Made by a program: the position numbers and the translations under genes. The notes under the pieces were generated by a model. The model was not told the DNA's origin. It made no database searches and was given only the letters and a program-made list of their open reading frames with translations. This document shows, in pieces, positions 17,275-24,984 of a stretch of DNA of 30,899 bases. The DNA is from a virus, in the IMG/VR virus record IMGVR_UViG_3300010354_017031, positions 1 through 30,899 of that record; one strand, written 5' to 3'. Numbering within the stretch: position 1 is the first letter of the stretch; each line of letters begins with the position of its first letter.

Positions 17275-17802
17275 TCACATATCTCTGAAGACATTCAGAA
17301 CTTTGTCCACATAGCCCTGGTTCTCGAAATGCCCTCCGGAAAACCTGACTGACCCAGCGTTGTAGGCAGCGGCAACCCCAGCATAACCATGCTTATCAAA
17401 GAACCTTGACATTAGCTTAGACAAGTGGAGAGTGCCATACTGTACCCCTATAACTCCGCAGAGCTCTGGAAAGTACCCACGGAACCCATGCTCCCTGGCA
17501 ACCGCCCCCATGATCTGCATCGGCCCCCATGACGCTTGCTGCCCCATCCATTCAGTATTCCTCGACCCAATGCTGGGGAGATACGGAAAATCAGCCGGGG
17601 CCTTTTCATTATTGATCTCTTCTGGTTTCAACGACCGGAACGGGCTATCTGAATGCACATTCCACAGATAGCGGTATGCTACCTCTGTTCTCCAGGCACA
17701 CTCCTGCGCGTCCGATTCAACAACCATAATTGCCCGGATAAATCCAGGTGCAACATTATATTTTTGCCCTAAAGCGTAGATATCTTTTGCAGTGACAGTC
17801 AT
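17275..17802 (-). CDS. Lytic transglycosylase (SLT/lysozyme-like fold)
   Basis: 175 aa. Motifs of soluble lytic transglycosylases appear in order: catalytic Glu29 in IRAIMVVESD, SWGPMQIMG (about 91-99, the usual GLMQ motif with Pro for Leu), and AAYNAG (about 145-150). The enzyme would cleave the glycan between MurNAc and GlcNAc. There is no signal peptide. It starts a few bases after the portal stop, within the head operon rather than in a lysis cassette. It may be the endolysin or a virion-associated enzyme for DNA entry. AAGG lies upstream of the ATG. Confidence 0.88.
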   Translation of the reverse strand: MTVTAKDIYALGQKYNVAPGFIRAIMVVESDAQECAWRTEVAYRYLWNVHSDSPFRSLKPEEINNEKAPADFPYLPSIGSRNTEWMGQQASWGPMQIMGAVAREHGFRGYFPELCGVIGVQYGTLHLSKLMSRFFDKHGYAGVAAAYNAGSVRFSGGHFENQGYVDKVLNVFRDM

Positions 17803-17803
17803 A

Positions 17804-19279
17804 TTATGCCTTCTTATTGCTTTTACCGCCGGCTGCTGTCGGCGTGTTAGGGGTTAAAGCTTGCTTTACAGGATCTCCATTAGGGCTCGGAATCTCGGCT
17901 CCGTTCCCCGCCCCGCTAGAAGTTACAGTAAACAGGGAGCCAGATAAAGGAGGCGCCCCAGGAGCTCGTGGGCCTGTATGCAGCAGCTCTGCAGCCTCAT
18001 CATCAGTTATGAAGCCCAGAGATAGTTGCTCGAGGATCCTGGTTTGATGCATAGACTTGAAAGCTTCAAGTTCTGCTTCAGGGCGCAAATCGATAGAGTC
18101 GAACTCACAAACCACATAGCCCTCGAAGCCGAGCAGGCGCATGGACAAAGTGAGGGCTCGAGAAAGCACCGCTTCAACAGGCCGATGAGGGCTGGCTGCG
18201 GTTTTCAAATATAGGAGGCTTTCCGTGCTGGAAGTGTTTTGCGATCCGCCACTGGTTCTCTTGCCGACGATCGCCGCCGGCGTCTTCAAGGCCGTGGCCA
18301 AGATTGCATCAATAGTTTCCATGAGCGGCTTGTAATCAGCCGAAGCCCCGATCTCAGAATTCAGATAGTCAGTTTGCATGGAGTCGAAGTAAATGATTGC
18401 AGCTTCCGGCGTTAAGCTTTCGATCTCAGTCTTGATCTTGAGACGTTCATTCTCTACCCACTGAGCAATCTGCACTGGGTCTGACTGTACAGACGGCGGA
18501 GCGCTCTTAATGACATCCTGCAAATTCAGTTTTACCACCAAGCGCGAGTGCCCAGACCTCTTCACCACCCGGCGAATATCGTCCACCGTCTCAGCATGGA
18601 AAAATGAGGTATTAAGCCCAGGCTCCATCGGCGACTGACTATACGTCGAGGTTAAATCTTGATCGAGAGCAGCATAGAAAAAAGTTGGGATATCCAGCAG
18701 GATGTCCTCTCCATTCGCGGTTTGGTACGGTATGGCTTTGTTAGTTTCATTGGCACCCAGTTTCTGGTTACCCACCTTCCATTTAATGGTCTCAGGGCTG
18801 ACTGGCTGTAATCGGTATGGCACTCCAGCCTCATCAAGTACCAGTTCGACCGCACAAGCTCCGGTCAACGGGATGGAGCGAATCAGCGACGACTTCACCA
18901 AATCGAAAGTCATCCGGTCGTCAAAGCCCAAGGTATAGTCGTACTGGTTATTGAATCGGTTAATCAAGGAGCGTAGAAGCGCCGATCCGTCCGCGCTAAG
19001 CTGGTGGTCAGCGTCGTACACCCGCATATAGAGTTCGGTCTCTGCCAGCCGCACCAAAGCGGCCACAGCGGCAGATACGTCCCCGTGCACCCGCGCCAGT
19101 GTGCGGATCGCTTGCAGCGTCTGTCCGGTATTGCGAAGGGAGGCGAGGGTTTGGTTGAAGTACGAGGTGAGCGAATTGGTGATATTCGCATCGGGGTCTT
19201 TGCCGGTGGTGGGCGTAGCAGTGACCACGCCATTTTTCAGCTTTTTGATCACCACCTTGTCGTTTATGTCCGTTGCCAT
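17804..19279 (-). CDS. Portal protein
   Basis: 491 aa. Typical portal pattern: an N-terminal domain with VHGDVSAAVAALVRLAETEL, central strands with GACAVELVLDEAGVPYRLQPV, a wing/clip region with an amphipathic helix, the phrase LATALKTPAAIVGKRTSGGS followed by LLYLKTAASPHRPVEAVLSR, and a crown helix ending in FITDDEAAELLHTG. The C-terminal 60 residues are Pro/Gly/Ser-rich. It forms the dodecameric DNA channel at one capsid vertex and binds the terminase. GAGGGGA precedes the ATG. Position between terminase and protease matches lambda-like head modules. Confidence 0.88.
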   Translation of the reverse strand: MATDINDKVVIKKLKNGVVTATPTTGKDPDANITNSLTSYFNQTLASLRNTGQTLQAIRTLARVHGDVSAAVAALVRLAETELYMRVYDADHQLSADGSALLRSLINRFNNQYDYTLGFDDRMTFDLVKSSLIRSIPLTGACAVELVLDEAGVPYRLQPVSPETIKWKVGNQKLGANETNKAIPYQTANGEDILLDIPTFFYAALDQDLTSTYSQSPMEPGLNTSFFHAETVDDIRRVVKRSGHSRLVVKLNLQDVIKSAPPSVQSDPVQIAQWVENERLKIKTEIESLTPEAAIIYFDSMQTDYLNSEIGASADYKPLMETIDAILATALKTPAAIVGKRTSGGSQNTSSTESLLYLKTAASPHRPVEAVLSRALTLSMRLLGFEGYVVCEFDSIDLRPEAELEAFKSMHQTRILEQLSLGFITDDEAAELLHTGPRAPGAPPLSGSLFTVTSSGAGNGAEIPSPNGDPVKQALTPNTPTAAGGKSNKKA

Positions 19280-19336
19280 CCGGGGCTCCCCTCTGTTATT
19301 CCGTTATGATATGCTGATCAAGCATATTATGCAATA

Positions 19337-19561
19337 TCACTCATTGTCACGCGCCCAGGCATCACGGCACTCGATAGAGCACCACCGATGCTGTGGGCTT
19401 TTCGTCGTCGCGGGACATTGCCAACAGATCTGTTCAGGGTTATCCAGGCGTATCTCCACTTTCCCGGTCTCCTCATCACGCATCTGCTCAGTTTTATTAA
19501 GCGCCGCCTTTAGAAACACCTCGGTTGTCGCTGCAGCCGCTTCAGAATTGATCCCATCCAT
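19337..19561 (-). CDS. Small zinc-finger protein upstream of portal
   Basis: 74 aa. The C-terminal half has four cysteines in CWQC-x11-CSIEC spacing, a likely zinc site, followed by RDAWARDNE. The N-terminal half is helical and acidic. AAGGA lies about 9 nt before the ATG. The cysteine pattern suggests a TraR/DksA-like or zinc-ribbon protein; DksA-type proteins bind RNA polymerase, but the needed coiled-coil tip is not evident. Function unknown. Confidence 0.7.
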   Translation of the reverse strand: MDGINSEAAAATTEVFLKAALNKTEQMRDEETGKVEIRLDNPEQICWQCPATTKSPQHRWCSIECRDAWARDNE

Positions 19562-19573
19562 GGGTGTGAGTCC

Positions 19574-19867
19574 TTATTCCTCTGGTGTCTCTTGCATCGG
19601 CAAGGTAACTGACATATAGCCGACGATACCTGGATATTTGCCGGTTCTGCAAAACTCCAAGAAATTATCCATGCGCTGCTGATTCATTTTCGCAGTAGAC
19701 AGCAAATCATCCGTAATCGCATTCCGAAGATGTTGTAATTTATTGTCTACTTCCAGCAAAACCATGCCAACATTGTCGATAGTCAAGTTGGCATGAATAT
19801 GCTGCGGGATCAGCGCGGCCACATTAATTTCATCATCATTCAGGAGTACTGCGGTTTGTCCAGTCAT
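19574..19867 (-). CDS. Small acidic protein, unknown
   Basis: 97 aa starting MTGQTAVLLNDDEINV at 19867, overlapping the upstream stop as ATGA; a longer TTG-initiated form from 19882 is less likely. GGGGAT is placed about 7 nt before the ATG. The middle (MVLLEVDNKLQHLRNAITDDL) is helical. It lies in the terminase-portal interval with two other small genes, where lambda-like phages carry head-completion genes, but I see no similarity to those. Confidence 0.7.
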   Translation of the reverse strand: MTGQTAVLLNDDEINVAALIPQHIHANLTIDNVGMVLLEVDNKLQHLRNAITDDLLSTAKMNQQRMDNFLEFCRTGKYPGIVGYMSVTLPMQETPEE

Positions 19868-20178
19868 AAATATAATCCCCAAGCAAGATCAAGAATAACG
19901 CAGACGAACAAGTAGGCCGCCTGCCCAAGTGAAATAGCTAATATCCCGAGCAAACCCAGGATAAACAAGGTACCGGCCCATTCCATTAGCCCATGCGGGC
20001 CTTCCCCGAAAGCACCACGAATATCCGTATCGAGCCAGCTCAAAACCCTCTCCTGCGAAGCGATGACAGGGAGTCGGCTATAAATCAAGAGCATCGCCCT
20101 GGCATAGAGCCTGCGAATCAAAAACACGGCATTAGATACCGCCTTCAGCGTACTAGATCCTGCGCCCGTTGCTATCAT
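19864..20178 (-). CDS. Small membrane protein overlapping terminase gene
   Basis: 104 aa. The start lies inside the last 26 nt of the large terminase gene and is supported by AAGGAT 7 nt upstream. The C-terminal 38 residues are strongly hydrophobic (LFILGLLGILAISLGQ, then LFVCVILDLAWGLYL), enough for one or two membrane spans; an N-terminal amphipathic basic helix contains FLIRRLYARAMLLIYSR. A holin or antiholin role is possible, given the transglycosylase four genes downstream, but no family is recognised. Confidence 0.7.
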   Translation of the reverse strand: MIATGAGSSTLKAVSNAVFLIRRLYARAMLLIYSRLPVIASQERVLSWLDTDIRGAFGEGPHGLMEWAGTLFILGLLGILAISLGQAAYLFVCVILDLAWGLYL

Positions 20179-21955
20179 ATTTGTAATCCTTCCTAAAAAG
20201 GGTCAAAGGGTCGGCCGGCACTTCCTCCGGAATATTTTTACCAACTGTGGCTGACATCACTGAGAGCCTGGGCGTCCACGCCTCGCTATAAGCTGCTTCA
20301 ACCCGTGTAGCAGCTAAATTAAGGTAGTTGAGGCAGTGCATGTAGTGGTCTGGCCCAGCCTTTACCCACTCAGATACGACATCCCCGTTCTCTTCCGAGC
20401 GATCAACCCGCTTGGAATTCTGCAAATGAGCCTCAACAAGGTCGATATCCGGCAGCCGCGCAAACTTCACATGCCGGTTGTTCACCCGCTTCACTACCGC
20501 ATCCAGCGCTTTCGTGCGGTTTATTTCTAACGTGTAGTCAGATTCACGCACTTGCGATATCGCCGTGCGCCTGTCCGTTAGCGTATACATGGCAAGTAAT
20601 ACTTGGCCAGCCGAGAACCGGCGCTGGATGCGCAGCATTGTATCAGTATACGGCTGTGCGTCAAATACCGCGAGCTCGACGCCGAACTGAATAATCCGCT
20701 CAACCACGGTTTCAAACAAGGCATCATCCAGATCCTGCACAAGTTTGATCTGTTCGTACCAGATCACCTCAAGGTTTTCGCCGTTATTCTTACCCACCAT
20801 GAGCCAGCTCGTCTTACCAACGTCAAGAGCCATGACCGTTCCCCGCACCCCGCCACTGTCTGGGTACATAGGCAGCAGTGTCGCACACTCCTTCACTCGC
20901 CCAGGCATGACCGAGTTGCTGGCATCCGCGAAGGGAAGCCCCAAGGTAAAGTTCCTGAAGTGGCCTACCTCTTCCTTATACTGCAGCATTTTCCGCAGCA
21001 ATGAGGACGGGTTATGGTATTTAGGCAAGTCGAACGGGGACACCGCCCAACCCCTGATATCCTTCCGCTCTGTATATTCAGCCACCCACTCCCGGTGGTC
21101 TGGCCCCAAGTCAGCCTTGCTGACCGGATGCCGGCAACTCGGACACAACAACTTGGCCGTCTCTAGGAGCCCTCGGCCCTCCAGGCTTTGAACTTCCAGG
21201 TAAGTAATCTCATACATCGAACCGTCATAGCCAGAGACAACAACATGCTCAAGAAAGTTAGGCCAGAACCAGTGAAAACAGTGTTTACACCGAACAAGCC
21301 GGCGACGCTGATCGCTTTTATCATATTTCGCTGCCACGCCCATATTAGGAAGCGTAGGCGTCGAAAACTGCCGGCGGATGCCGCGGATATCCAATTCCTC
21401 ATTGTAAATCCTTGAGTGCGAAAGCCGCGACTCAGCTGTGACCAACACTTCCGGGTTGGAGAAGTCAATTTCGTCCGAAATCAGGATGTCGGTAGGGATC
21501 GAGATAATCGCCTTGCCGAACGTCCCCATCATGAACAGCTGACTGGAGCCCAACTGCTTGAAGGAAGCGCTGTCGCCCCCCGGCACCATCAGTTCGGACA
21601 GAGCTCTGCTTCCCCGAATAACCGGATCGATTCGAGATTTGGAAAACCTAAGAGACTCATACACTGTAGGAAGAGTGTAGATTGCAACAGTATCAGGACT
21701 AATAGCAATAAACCCAAGGCCAAGCCTACAGATGCATTCAGAGACGCCCACCTGTGATGGCTTAGTAACCACTGAATTTGGGTGCGTATCGTCGACAATA
21801 TCTTTTTGAAACTCATGGTCTTTAAAGCTGAAAGGTTTCCCATGTAACGTCGTATGCTTCTCCAGCCATGAAGACACCCGCCCCAGCGCCGAAGTGCTGG
21901 TAATTGCGTCCTTGATGCGGTTTACGTATTCCTGGGCGAAACTTGAAAGGGCCAT
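20153..21955 (-). CDS. Terminase large subunit (lambda gpA-like)
   Basis: 600 aa, close to lambda gpA (641 aa). The ATPase has a variant Walker A TKPSQVGVSE (64-73) and Walker B ILISDE (157-162). Paired cysteines CKHC (223-226) and CPSC (271-274) form the zinc element seen in GpA-family terminases. The RNase H-like nuclease shows Asp378 (VMALDVG), Asp432 (AVFDAQPY) and Asp536 (GPDHYMHCLNYL). It translocates DNA into the prohead and cuts genome ends. AGGA lies 5 nt before the ATG. GpA-family enzymes often act at cos sites, so cohesive ends are likely but not shown. Confidence 0.93.
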   Translation of the reverse strand: MALSSFAQEYVNRIKDAITSTSALGRVSSWLEKHTTLHGKPFSFKDHEFQKDIVDDTHPNSVVTKPSQVGVSECICRLGLGFIAISPDTVAIYTLPTVYESLRFSKSRIDPVIRGSRALSELMVPGGDSASFKQLGSSQLFMMGTFGKAIISIPTDILISDEIDFSNPEVLVTAESRLSHSRIYNEELDIRGIRRQFSTPTLPNMGVAAKYDKSDQRRRLVRCKHCFHWFWPNFLEHVVVSGYDGSMYEITYLEVQSLEGRGLLETAKLLCPSCRHPVSKADLGPDHREWVAEYTERKDIRGWAVSPFDLPKYHNPSSLLRKMLQYKEEVGHFRNFTLGLPFADASNSVMPGRVKECATLLPMYPDSGGVRGTVMALDVGKTSWLMVGKNNGENLEVIWYEQIKLVQDLDDALFETVVERIIQFGVELAVFDAQPYTDTMLRIQRRFSAGQVLLAMYTLTDRRTAISQVRESDYTLEINRTKALDAVVKRVNNRHVKFARLPDIDLVEAHLQNSKRVDRSEENGDVVSEWVKAGPDHYMHCLNYLNLAATRVEAAYSEAWTPRLSVMSATVGKNIPEEVPADPLTLFRKDYKYDSNGRRI

Positions 21956-21973
21956 CTGTATCCTGGTGGGTCA

Positions 21974-22609
21974 TCAATGCTCGGCATTCATATCTATGCT
22001 GGGCATAGTGTCCGTTACAATCCCACCCACTTGCCATTTTTTATCTCTAACCGGCCCAGAACTTGCAGCAAACCTTTCAAAAGACTCCCCTCCCGATATC
22101 CAAGGTACAAGGCGTCTCCTCATGATCTCCTCTCTCATCGTCTCCGACATTGCCGGCAATAGCCCAGCTGATTCCCCTACAGCGATTCGAAATAAAGTTG
22201 TGGCCCCCCCTCGATACTGGAAAATCAACGGCAGACACCTGCCCAACCCAGGTTGGACATGCAGGAACAGCACCCAGCGCCGCTGTGTATTCAAGAAAAC
22301 AAACCCGCGTTTAGTGTACTCCGGAGATAGCGCCTGTAAATCAGCTCGCATTTCAAGGAACTCGTCCCCCGTTGGGCTGTTAATGTCGAAAACGCTCCAT
22401 GCCCTGGCTAATGTGCCCAATGACTGGTGTATTTCGCGCATCAACCCTGGCGACGCCTCCAACATCCGGAAGGCCAAAGTGTGATCTTGAGCCGTCTTTA
22501 TCGCAAATTTCATTAAATCAAACTGCGAAACCAGCAGATTTAACAGGTATTTTGCCTTGCGGAGCACGGGAACCCGAGTATTTTTTGAAATAGGAGGGTG
22601 AATATTCAT
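21974..22609 (-). CDS. Unknown protein between candidate small and large terminase
   Basis: 211 aa, starting with an ATGA overlap on the preceding gene and ending 18 nt before the large terminase. The N-terminal part is basic (LRKAKYLLNLLVSQFDLMKF); the middle has strand-rich stretches (RGFVFLNTQRRWVLFLHVQPG) and QYRGGATTLFRIAVGES. No motif recognised. Its position makes a packaging role plausible, for example DNA recognition or a terminase accessory protein. Confidence 0.75.
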   Translation of the reverse strand: MNIHPPISKNTRVPVLRKAKYLLNLLVSQFDLMKFAIKTAQDHTLAFRMLEASPGLMREIHQSLGTLARAWSVFDINSPTGDEFLEMRADLQALSPEYTKRGFVFLNTQRRWVLFLHVQPGLGRCLPLIFQYRGGATTLFRIAVGESAGLLPAMSETMREEIMRRRLVPWISGGESFERFAASSGPVRDKKWQVGGIVTDTMPSIDMNAEH

Positions 22610-23058
22610 AGCGCTTTCTCTAATAACCGTTCCAACTCAGTAAAAAACACGTTCTGCGCATCCTCTGGAAGTATATTTACCGCTGCGACAGTAGCCAACT
22701 CCACTTTTCTCAGCCTGTCCTGGTTAGAAATCTCGGTATTCATCTTGGTGAGCATGGTAAACAGGGATGAGGTGGCTTGTACCATGTTTTTCATCTCCTG
22801 CGTTGTCGAGGTGCGCGACGTCACTGACTTTCGCAGCTTGGTGACGTACTCCAGCTGGTGCTGGATCTCTTGCATGAGCCCATTGAGGATCTTGTCGGCC
22901 GGGATCGCCTTGGAGTCGGCGCCTATACTGTCGTCGTCAAGGGAAACCGAACGGAGAATATCGTGGATTCTGAGGACTTGGTCGTCCGACAGATACCGCT
23001 TGTGCGTATCGAGCGCTTCAAGCAGCTCGTCGAGGGAGTAGTCTATTAGCGCAGTCAT
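22606..23058 (-). CDS. Candidate terminase small subunit
   Basis: 150 aa, nearly all helical. The N-terminus (YSLDELLEALDTHKRYLSDDQVLRIHDIL) could hold a helical DNA-binding unit; the middle is a predicted coiled coil (QHQLEYVTKLRKSV), and the C-terminus LATVAAVNILPEDAQNVFFTELERLL resembles the C-terminal helices of small terminases. It is the first gene of the virion operon, two genes before the large terminase. The Shine-Dalgarno is weak (AAGAA). The small-terminase call is inference from position, length and helix pattern. Confidence 0.5.
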   Translation of the reverse strand: MTALIDYSLDELLEALDTHKRYLSDDQVLRIHDILRSVSLDDDSIGADSKAIPADKILNGLMQEIQHQLEYVTKLRKSVTSRTSTTQEMKNMVQATSSLFTMLTKMNTEISNQDRLRKVELATVAAVNILPEDAQNVFFTELERLLEKAL

Positions 23059-23392
23059 TTTCTTAAGAATATAACGACTAACGTCGTTAATCTAATAATT
23101 TTGCAAAATTATGAGTGAGCATCCGTGCTCAACGACATTCCGTTGATGCGCAGTATAAGGGGATTTTTTGAGAAAGCGATGATTTGAATCAATACTTGGC
23201 AAATATCTTGCCAATTTTCAGCGAATCCTGAGCAGGAATGTCAAAAACTGCCCAGGATTTGCCGGGAAATGCTCAACGTAACGGGATAGTATTACGTGGA
23301 TTAAACGGAGATAATTGCCGCAGCCCGGGTCAATGAACGCTTCTGATACCCTCACTGCCTGGAATCAGACTGGCGGCGAGGAGGATTATACC
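23059..23392 (+). promoter_or_regulatory. Divergent intergenic region dense in inverted repeats
   Basis: No gene is seen here. Dyads include TAACGAC/GTCGTTA (23072-23089), the perfect 18-bp palindrome ATAATTTTGCAAAATTAT (23095-23112), TTGGCAA/TTGCCAA (23196-23214), and AATCCTG/CAGGATT plus ACGTAA/TTACGT further right. The region lies upstream of the candidate small terminase gene, where promoters, operators and, in lambda-like phages, the cos site are found. No strong sigma-70 promoter could be assigned. Confidence 0.5.
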
Positions 23393-23617
23393 TCAACAGG
23401 CCTTGTTGTCAACAACCGAGATCGGCCCAGGCTTGGGCGAGGCCGGCGGCCAAGGCTTTGGCAGCAGTTCTTGGGGGTCGGCACCGCAGAGCTTGGCGAC
23501 ACTGATCTGGGCAAGGAGATATTCGAAGTATTGTTGGGGGTTCATGGGGGTTGGATTGTATACCGGGAATTGAGATTTGGGAAAAATTTGTGGGGGGAAC
23601 CTATTCGTTGCGTCCAT
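23393..23617 (-). CDS. Possible small minus-strand gene
   Basis: 74 aa, MDATNRFPPQIFPKSQ at the start, then QQYFEYLLAQISVAKLCG and a Pro-rich tail. AGGG lies 4 nt upstream of the ATG. It would be transcribed toward the virion operon. Amino-acid composition is more protein-like than that of the overlapping plus-strand frame, which begins with a TTG and has an unusual Gly/Arg-rich composition. Function unknown; existence uncertain. Confidence 0.4.
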   Translation of the reverse strand: MDATNRFPPQIFPKSQFPVYNPTPMNPQQYFEYLLAQISVAKLCGADPQELLPKPWPPASPKPGPISVVDNKAC

Positions 23618-23695
23618 ACATCCCTGGATTTATCTACGGGTGGGTAATGGGTAGACTATGCATTCCTAACAACGTTACTTATAAAGGTAATCACT

Positions 23696-24502
23696 ATGAA
23701 AACACATCAATTTTTAGATGATCTTAACAATATAGCCGGACATGATAGCGCTATTGCTAAGATTAACTTGGCTATTTCGGCCAATGCTGATGGCTTATCG
23801 GTTTCGGACATGTCCGAAACATTTTCGCGGGTACTGAATCGCATTGTTGCTGATAAGTCCATCATGTTAGACAGTATGAGGCATTCAGACTTGGCTGTCT
23901 TTTCACGTTTCGATAAGGCGATTCAGCGTCACAATGTAATGGTATTGTGGCAATCTGCGCGGCAGCATTTCGAGACGGACGGAGAAACAAGCCGATTTTT
24001 AAGCCATGTGCAATACAGCAAAAAAGACGGCTATCATTTTACTGTCAAAGCAAGCAAGGTTGAGATTAAGGGATATTCTACGTTTGAGGCAGCCGATGGT
24101 CAGCGCTTGATCTTATCGGCTAAAGCTAAAGCCGATAGCATTGATGTCTCGATCGAAACCTTGGTCATCCCGATTGAGCTGTTAATCGCAGACTATGAGA
24201 CATGGAAACTTAGTTTAACAGACTTTGTAGCCGTTGAATTACATGCTAGTCCAGAAACTGCACCGGACATCACGCTTGAAACTGTTAATAACGATGAAAG
24301 CTTGCTAAAAAGTCTAAATGTGATGAAAGGACAACATCAAATAGACTTATATCAGCTTCAAAGCGTACAAGCTGAAAACCAATCATTATTGCAACAAATC
24401 GCTGAACTGCAAAAAGAAGTTTCAAAATATCGAGACTTATATCATGTCGCTAGTGGCTTGCTTTCAATGCCTGTTAAACCAAAAAGCAAAAGACGTGCAT
24501 AA
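23696..24502 (+). CDS. Coiled-coil protein carrying an intragenic palindrome, unknown
   Basis: 268 aa. The N-terminus (THQFLDDLNNIAGHDSAIAKI) and the middle look globular, with a strand-rich part around residues 105-160 (YHFTVKASKVEIKGYSTFEA). Residues about 205-250 form a coiled coil (LYQLQSVQAENQSLLQQIAELQ), and the C-terminus is basic (KPKSKRRA). AAGG precedes the ATG. Codons are more AT-rich than in neighbouring genes, suggesting separate origin. Codons 36-42 contain the 20-bp palindrome at 23801. A DNA-binding protein that acts on the palindrome family is conceivable but no DNA-binding motif is recognised. Confidence 0.85.
   Translation: MKTHQFLDDLNNIAGHDSAIAKINLAISANADGLSVSDMSETFSRVLNRIVADKSIMLDSMRHSDLAVFSRFDKAIQRHNVMVLWQSARQHFETDGETSRFLSHVQYSKKDGYHFTVKASKVEIKGYSTFEAADGQRLILSAKAKADSIDVSIETLVIPIELLIADYETWKLSLTDFVAVELHASPETAPDITLETVNNDESLLKSLNVMKGQHQIDLYQLQSVQAENQSLLQQIAELQKEVSKYRDLYHVASGLLSMPVKPKSKRRA
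23801..23820 (+). repeat. Palindrome copy 1 (GTTTCGGACATGTCCGAAAC)
   Basis: A perfect 20-bp palindrome inside the coding region of the 268-aa gene. Core CGGACATGTCCG is identical to copies at 24694 and 25579. Confidence 0.9.
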
Positions 24503-24511
24503 TTAACTATA

Positions 24512-24570
24512 GCGTGCGGTAGCAATACCGCACGCGCACGCCTAAACCTATCGGCTGACGGTGGGTTTAG

Positions 24571-24583
<13 letters not shown>
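24512..24583 (+). other. Two mutually exclusive hairpins after the 268-aa gene
   Basis: Hairpin A: GCGTGCGGTA-GCAA-TACCGCACGC (24512-24535), a perfect 10-bp stem with a GNRA-type tetraloop, beginning 9 nt after the stop codon. Hairpin B: 24529-24548 pairs perfectly with 24564-24583 (20 bp), using the 3' arm of A. Only one can form at a time. No U-tract follows either, so this is not a standard terminator. Confidence 0.75.
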
Positions 24584-24638
<55 letters not shown>

Positions 24639-24693
24639 TATACGCCCGTTTACTCGGGGGCGCATTGTTGCGCCTATTGCATTGGTAGCCTGA

Positions 24694-24715
24694 TTTTTCG
24701 GACATGTCCGAAAAA
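24694..24715 (+). repeat. Palindrome copy 2 (22 bp)
   Basis: TTTTT-CGGACATGTCCG-AAAAA, a perfect 22-bp palindrome between the Z-DNA-prone tract and the structured region. No gene is convincingly associated with it. Confidence 0.9.
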
Positions 24716-24919
24716 AGCCGGCATAACTTGAAACCGGTACATTTTGATTTAATGGACTTTCTGGGTTTCCCCAGGGCGATAAGACATGCTTCGGCGTCGC
24801 CATACTTCTTTCAACATTATATTGAACCCATTCCGGGCCTTGTTTTGGTATCCGGGGTGGTAAACCTAGCTGCGTGGCTACCATTCTTGGACGGTGGCAA
24901 ACCTAAGCAGGACAAGTGT

Positions 24920-24948
24920 TTGAGCTTTTCGGTCCGATTTTTCGTAAT
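24920..24948 (+). promoter_or_regulatory. Weak candidate sigma-70 promoter ahead of the structured RNA region
   Basis: TTGAGC (24920-24925) and CGTAAT (24943-24948) are separated by 17 bp; each matches its consensus at four of six positions. The -10 overlaps the first copy of the 17-bp direct repeat. Transcription would start near 24955, just before the hairpin-rich region. Confidence 0.25.
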
Positions 24949-24979
24949 TGTTTAGCAAAATACGTAATTGTTTAGCAAA
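24943..24979 (+). repeat. Direct repeat CGTAATTGTTTAGCAAA, two copies
   Basis: Two identical 17-bp copies at 24943-24959 and 24963-24979, period 20 bp (about two helical turns). Such phasing suits a protein-binding site or short iterons upstream of the structured region. Confidence 0.85.
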
Positions 24980-24984
24980 GTGCC

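Noticed and set aside
23196-23214. TTGGCAA/TTGCCAA hairpin as a plus-strand terminator
   Set aside because: Only four T follow and no plus-strand gene ends upstream; an operator is at least as likely.
23315-23647. 110-codon plus-strand ORF
   Set aside because: Begins with TTG, has no Shine-Dalgarno, and has Gly/Arg-rich composition; the opposite-strand frame is slightly better.
24704-24955. 83-codon plus-strand ORF starting inside palindrome copy 2
   Set aside because: No ribosome site, the ATG is a by-product of the palindrome, and the sequence overlaps the promoter and direct-repeat region.
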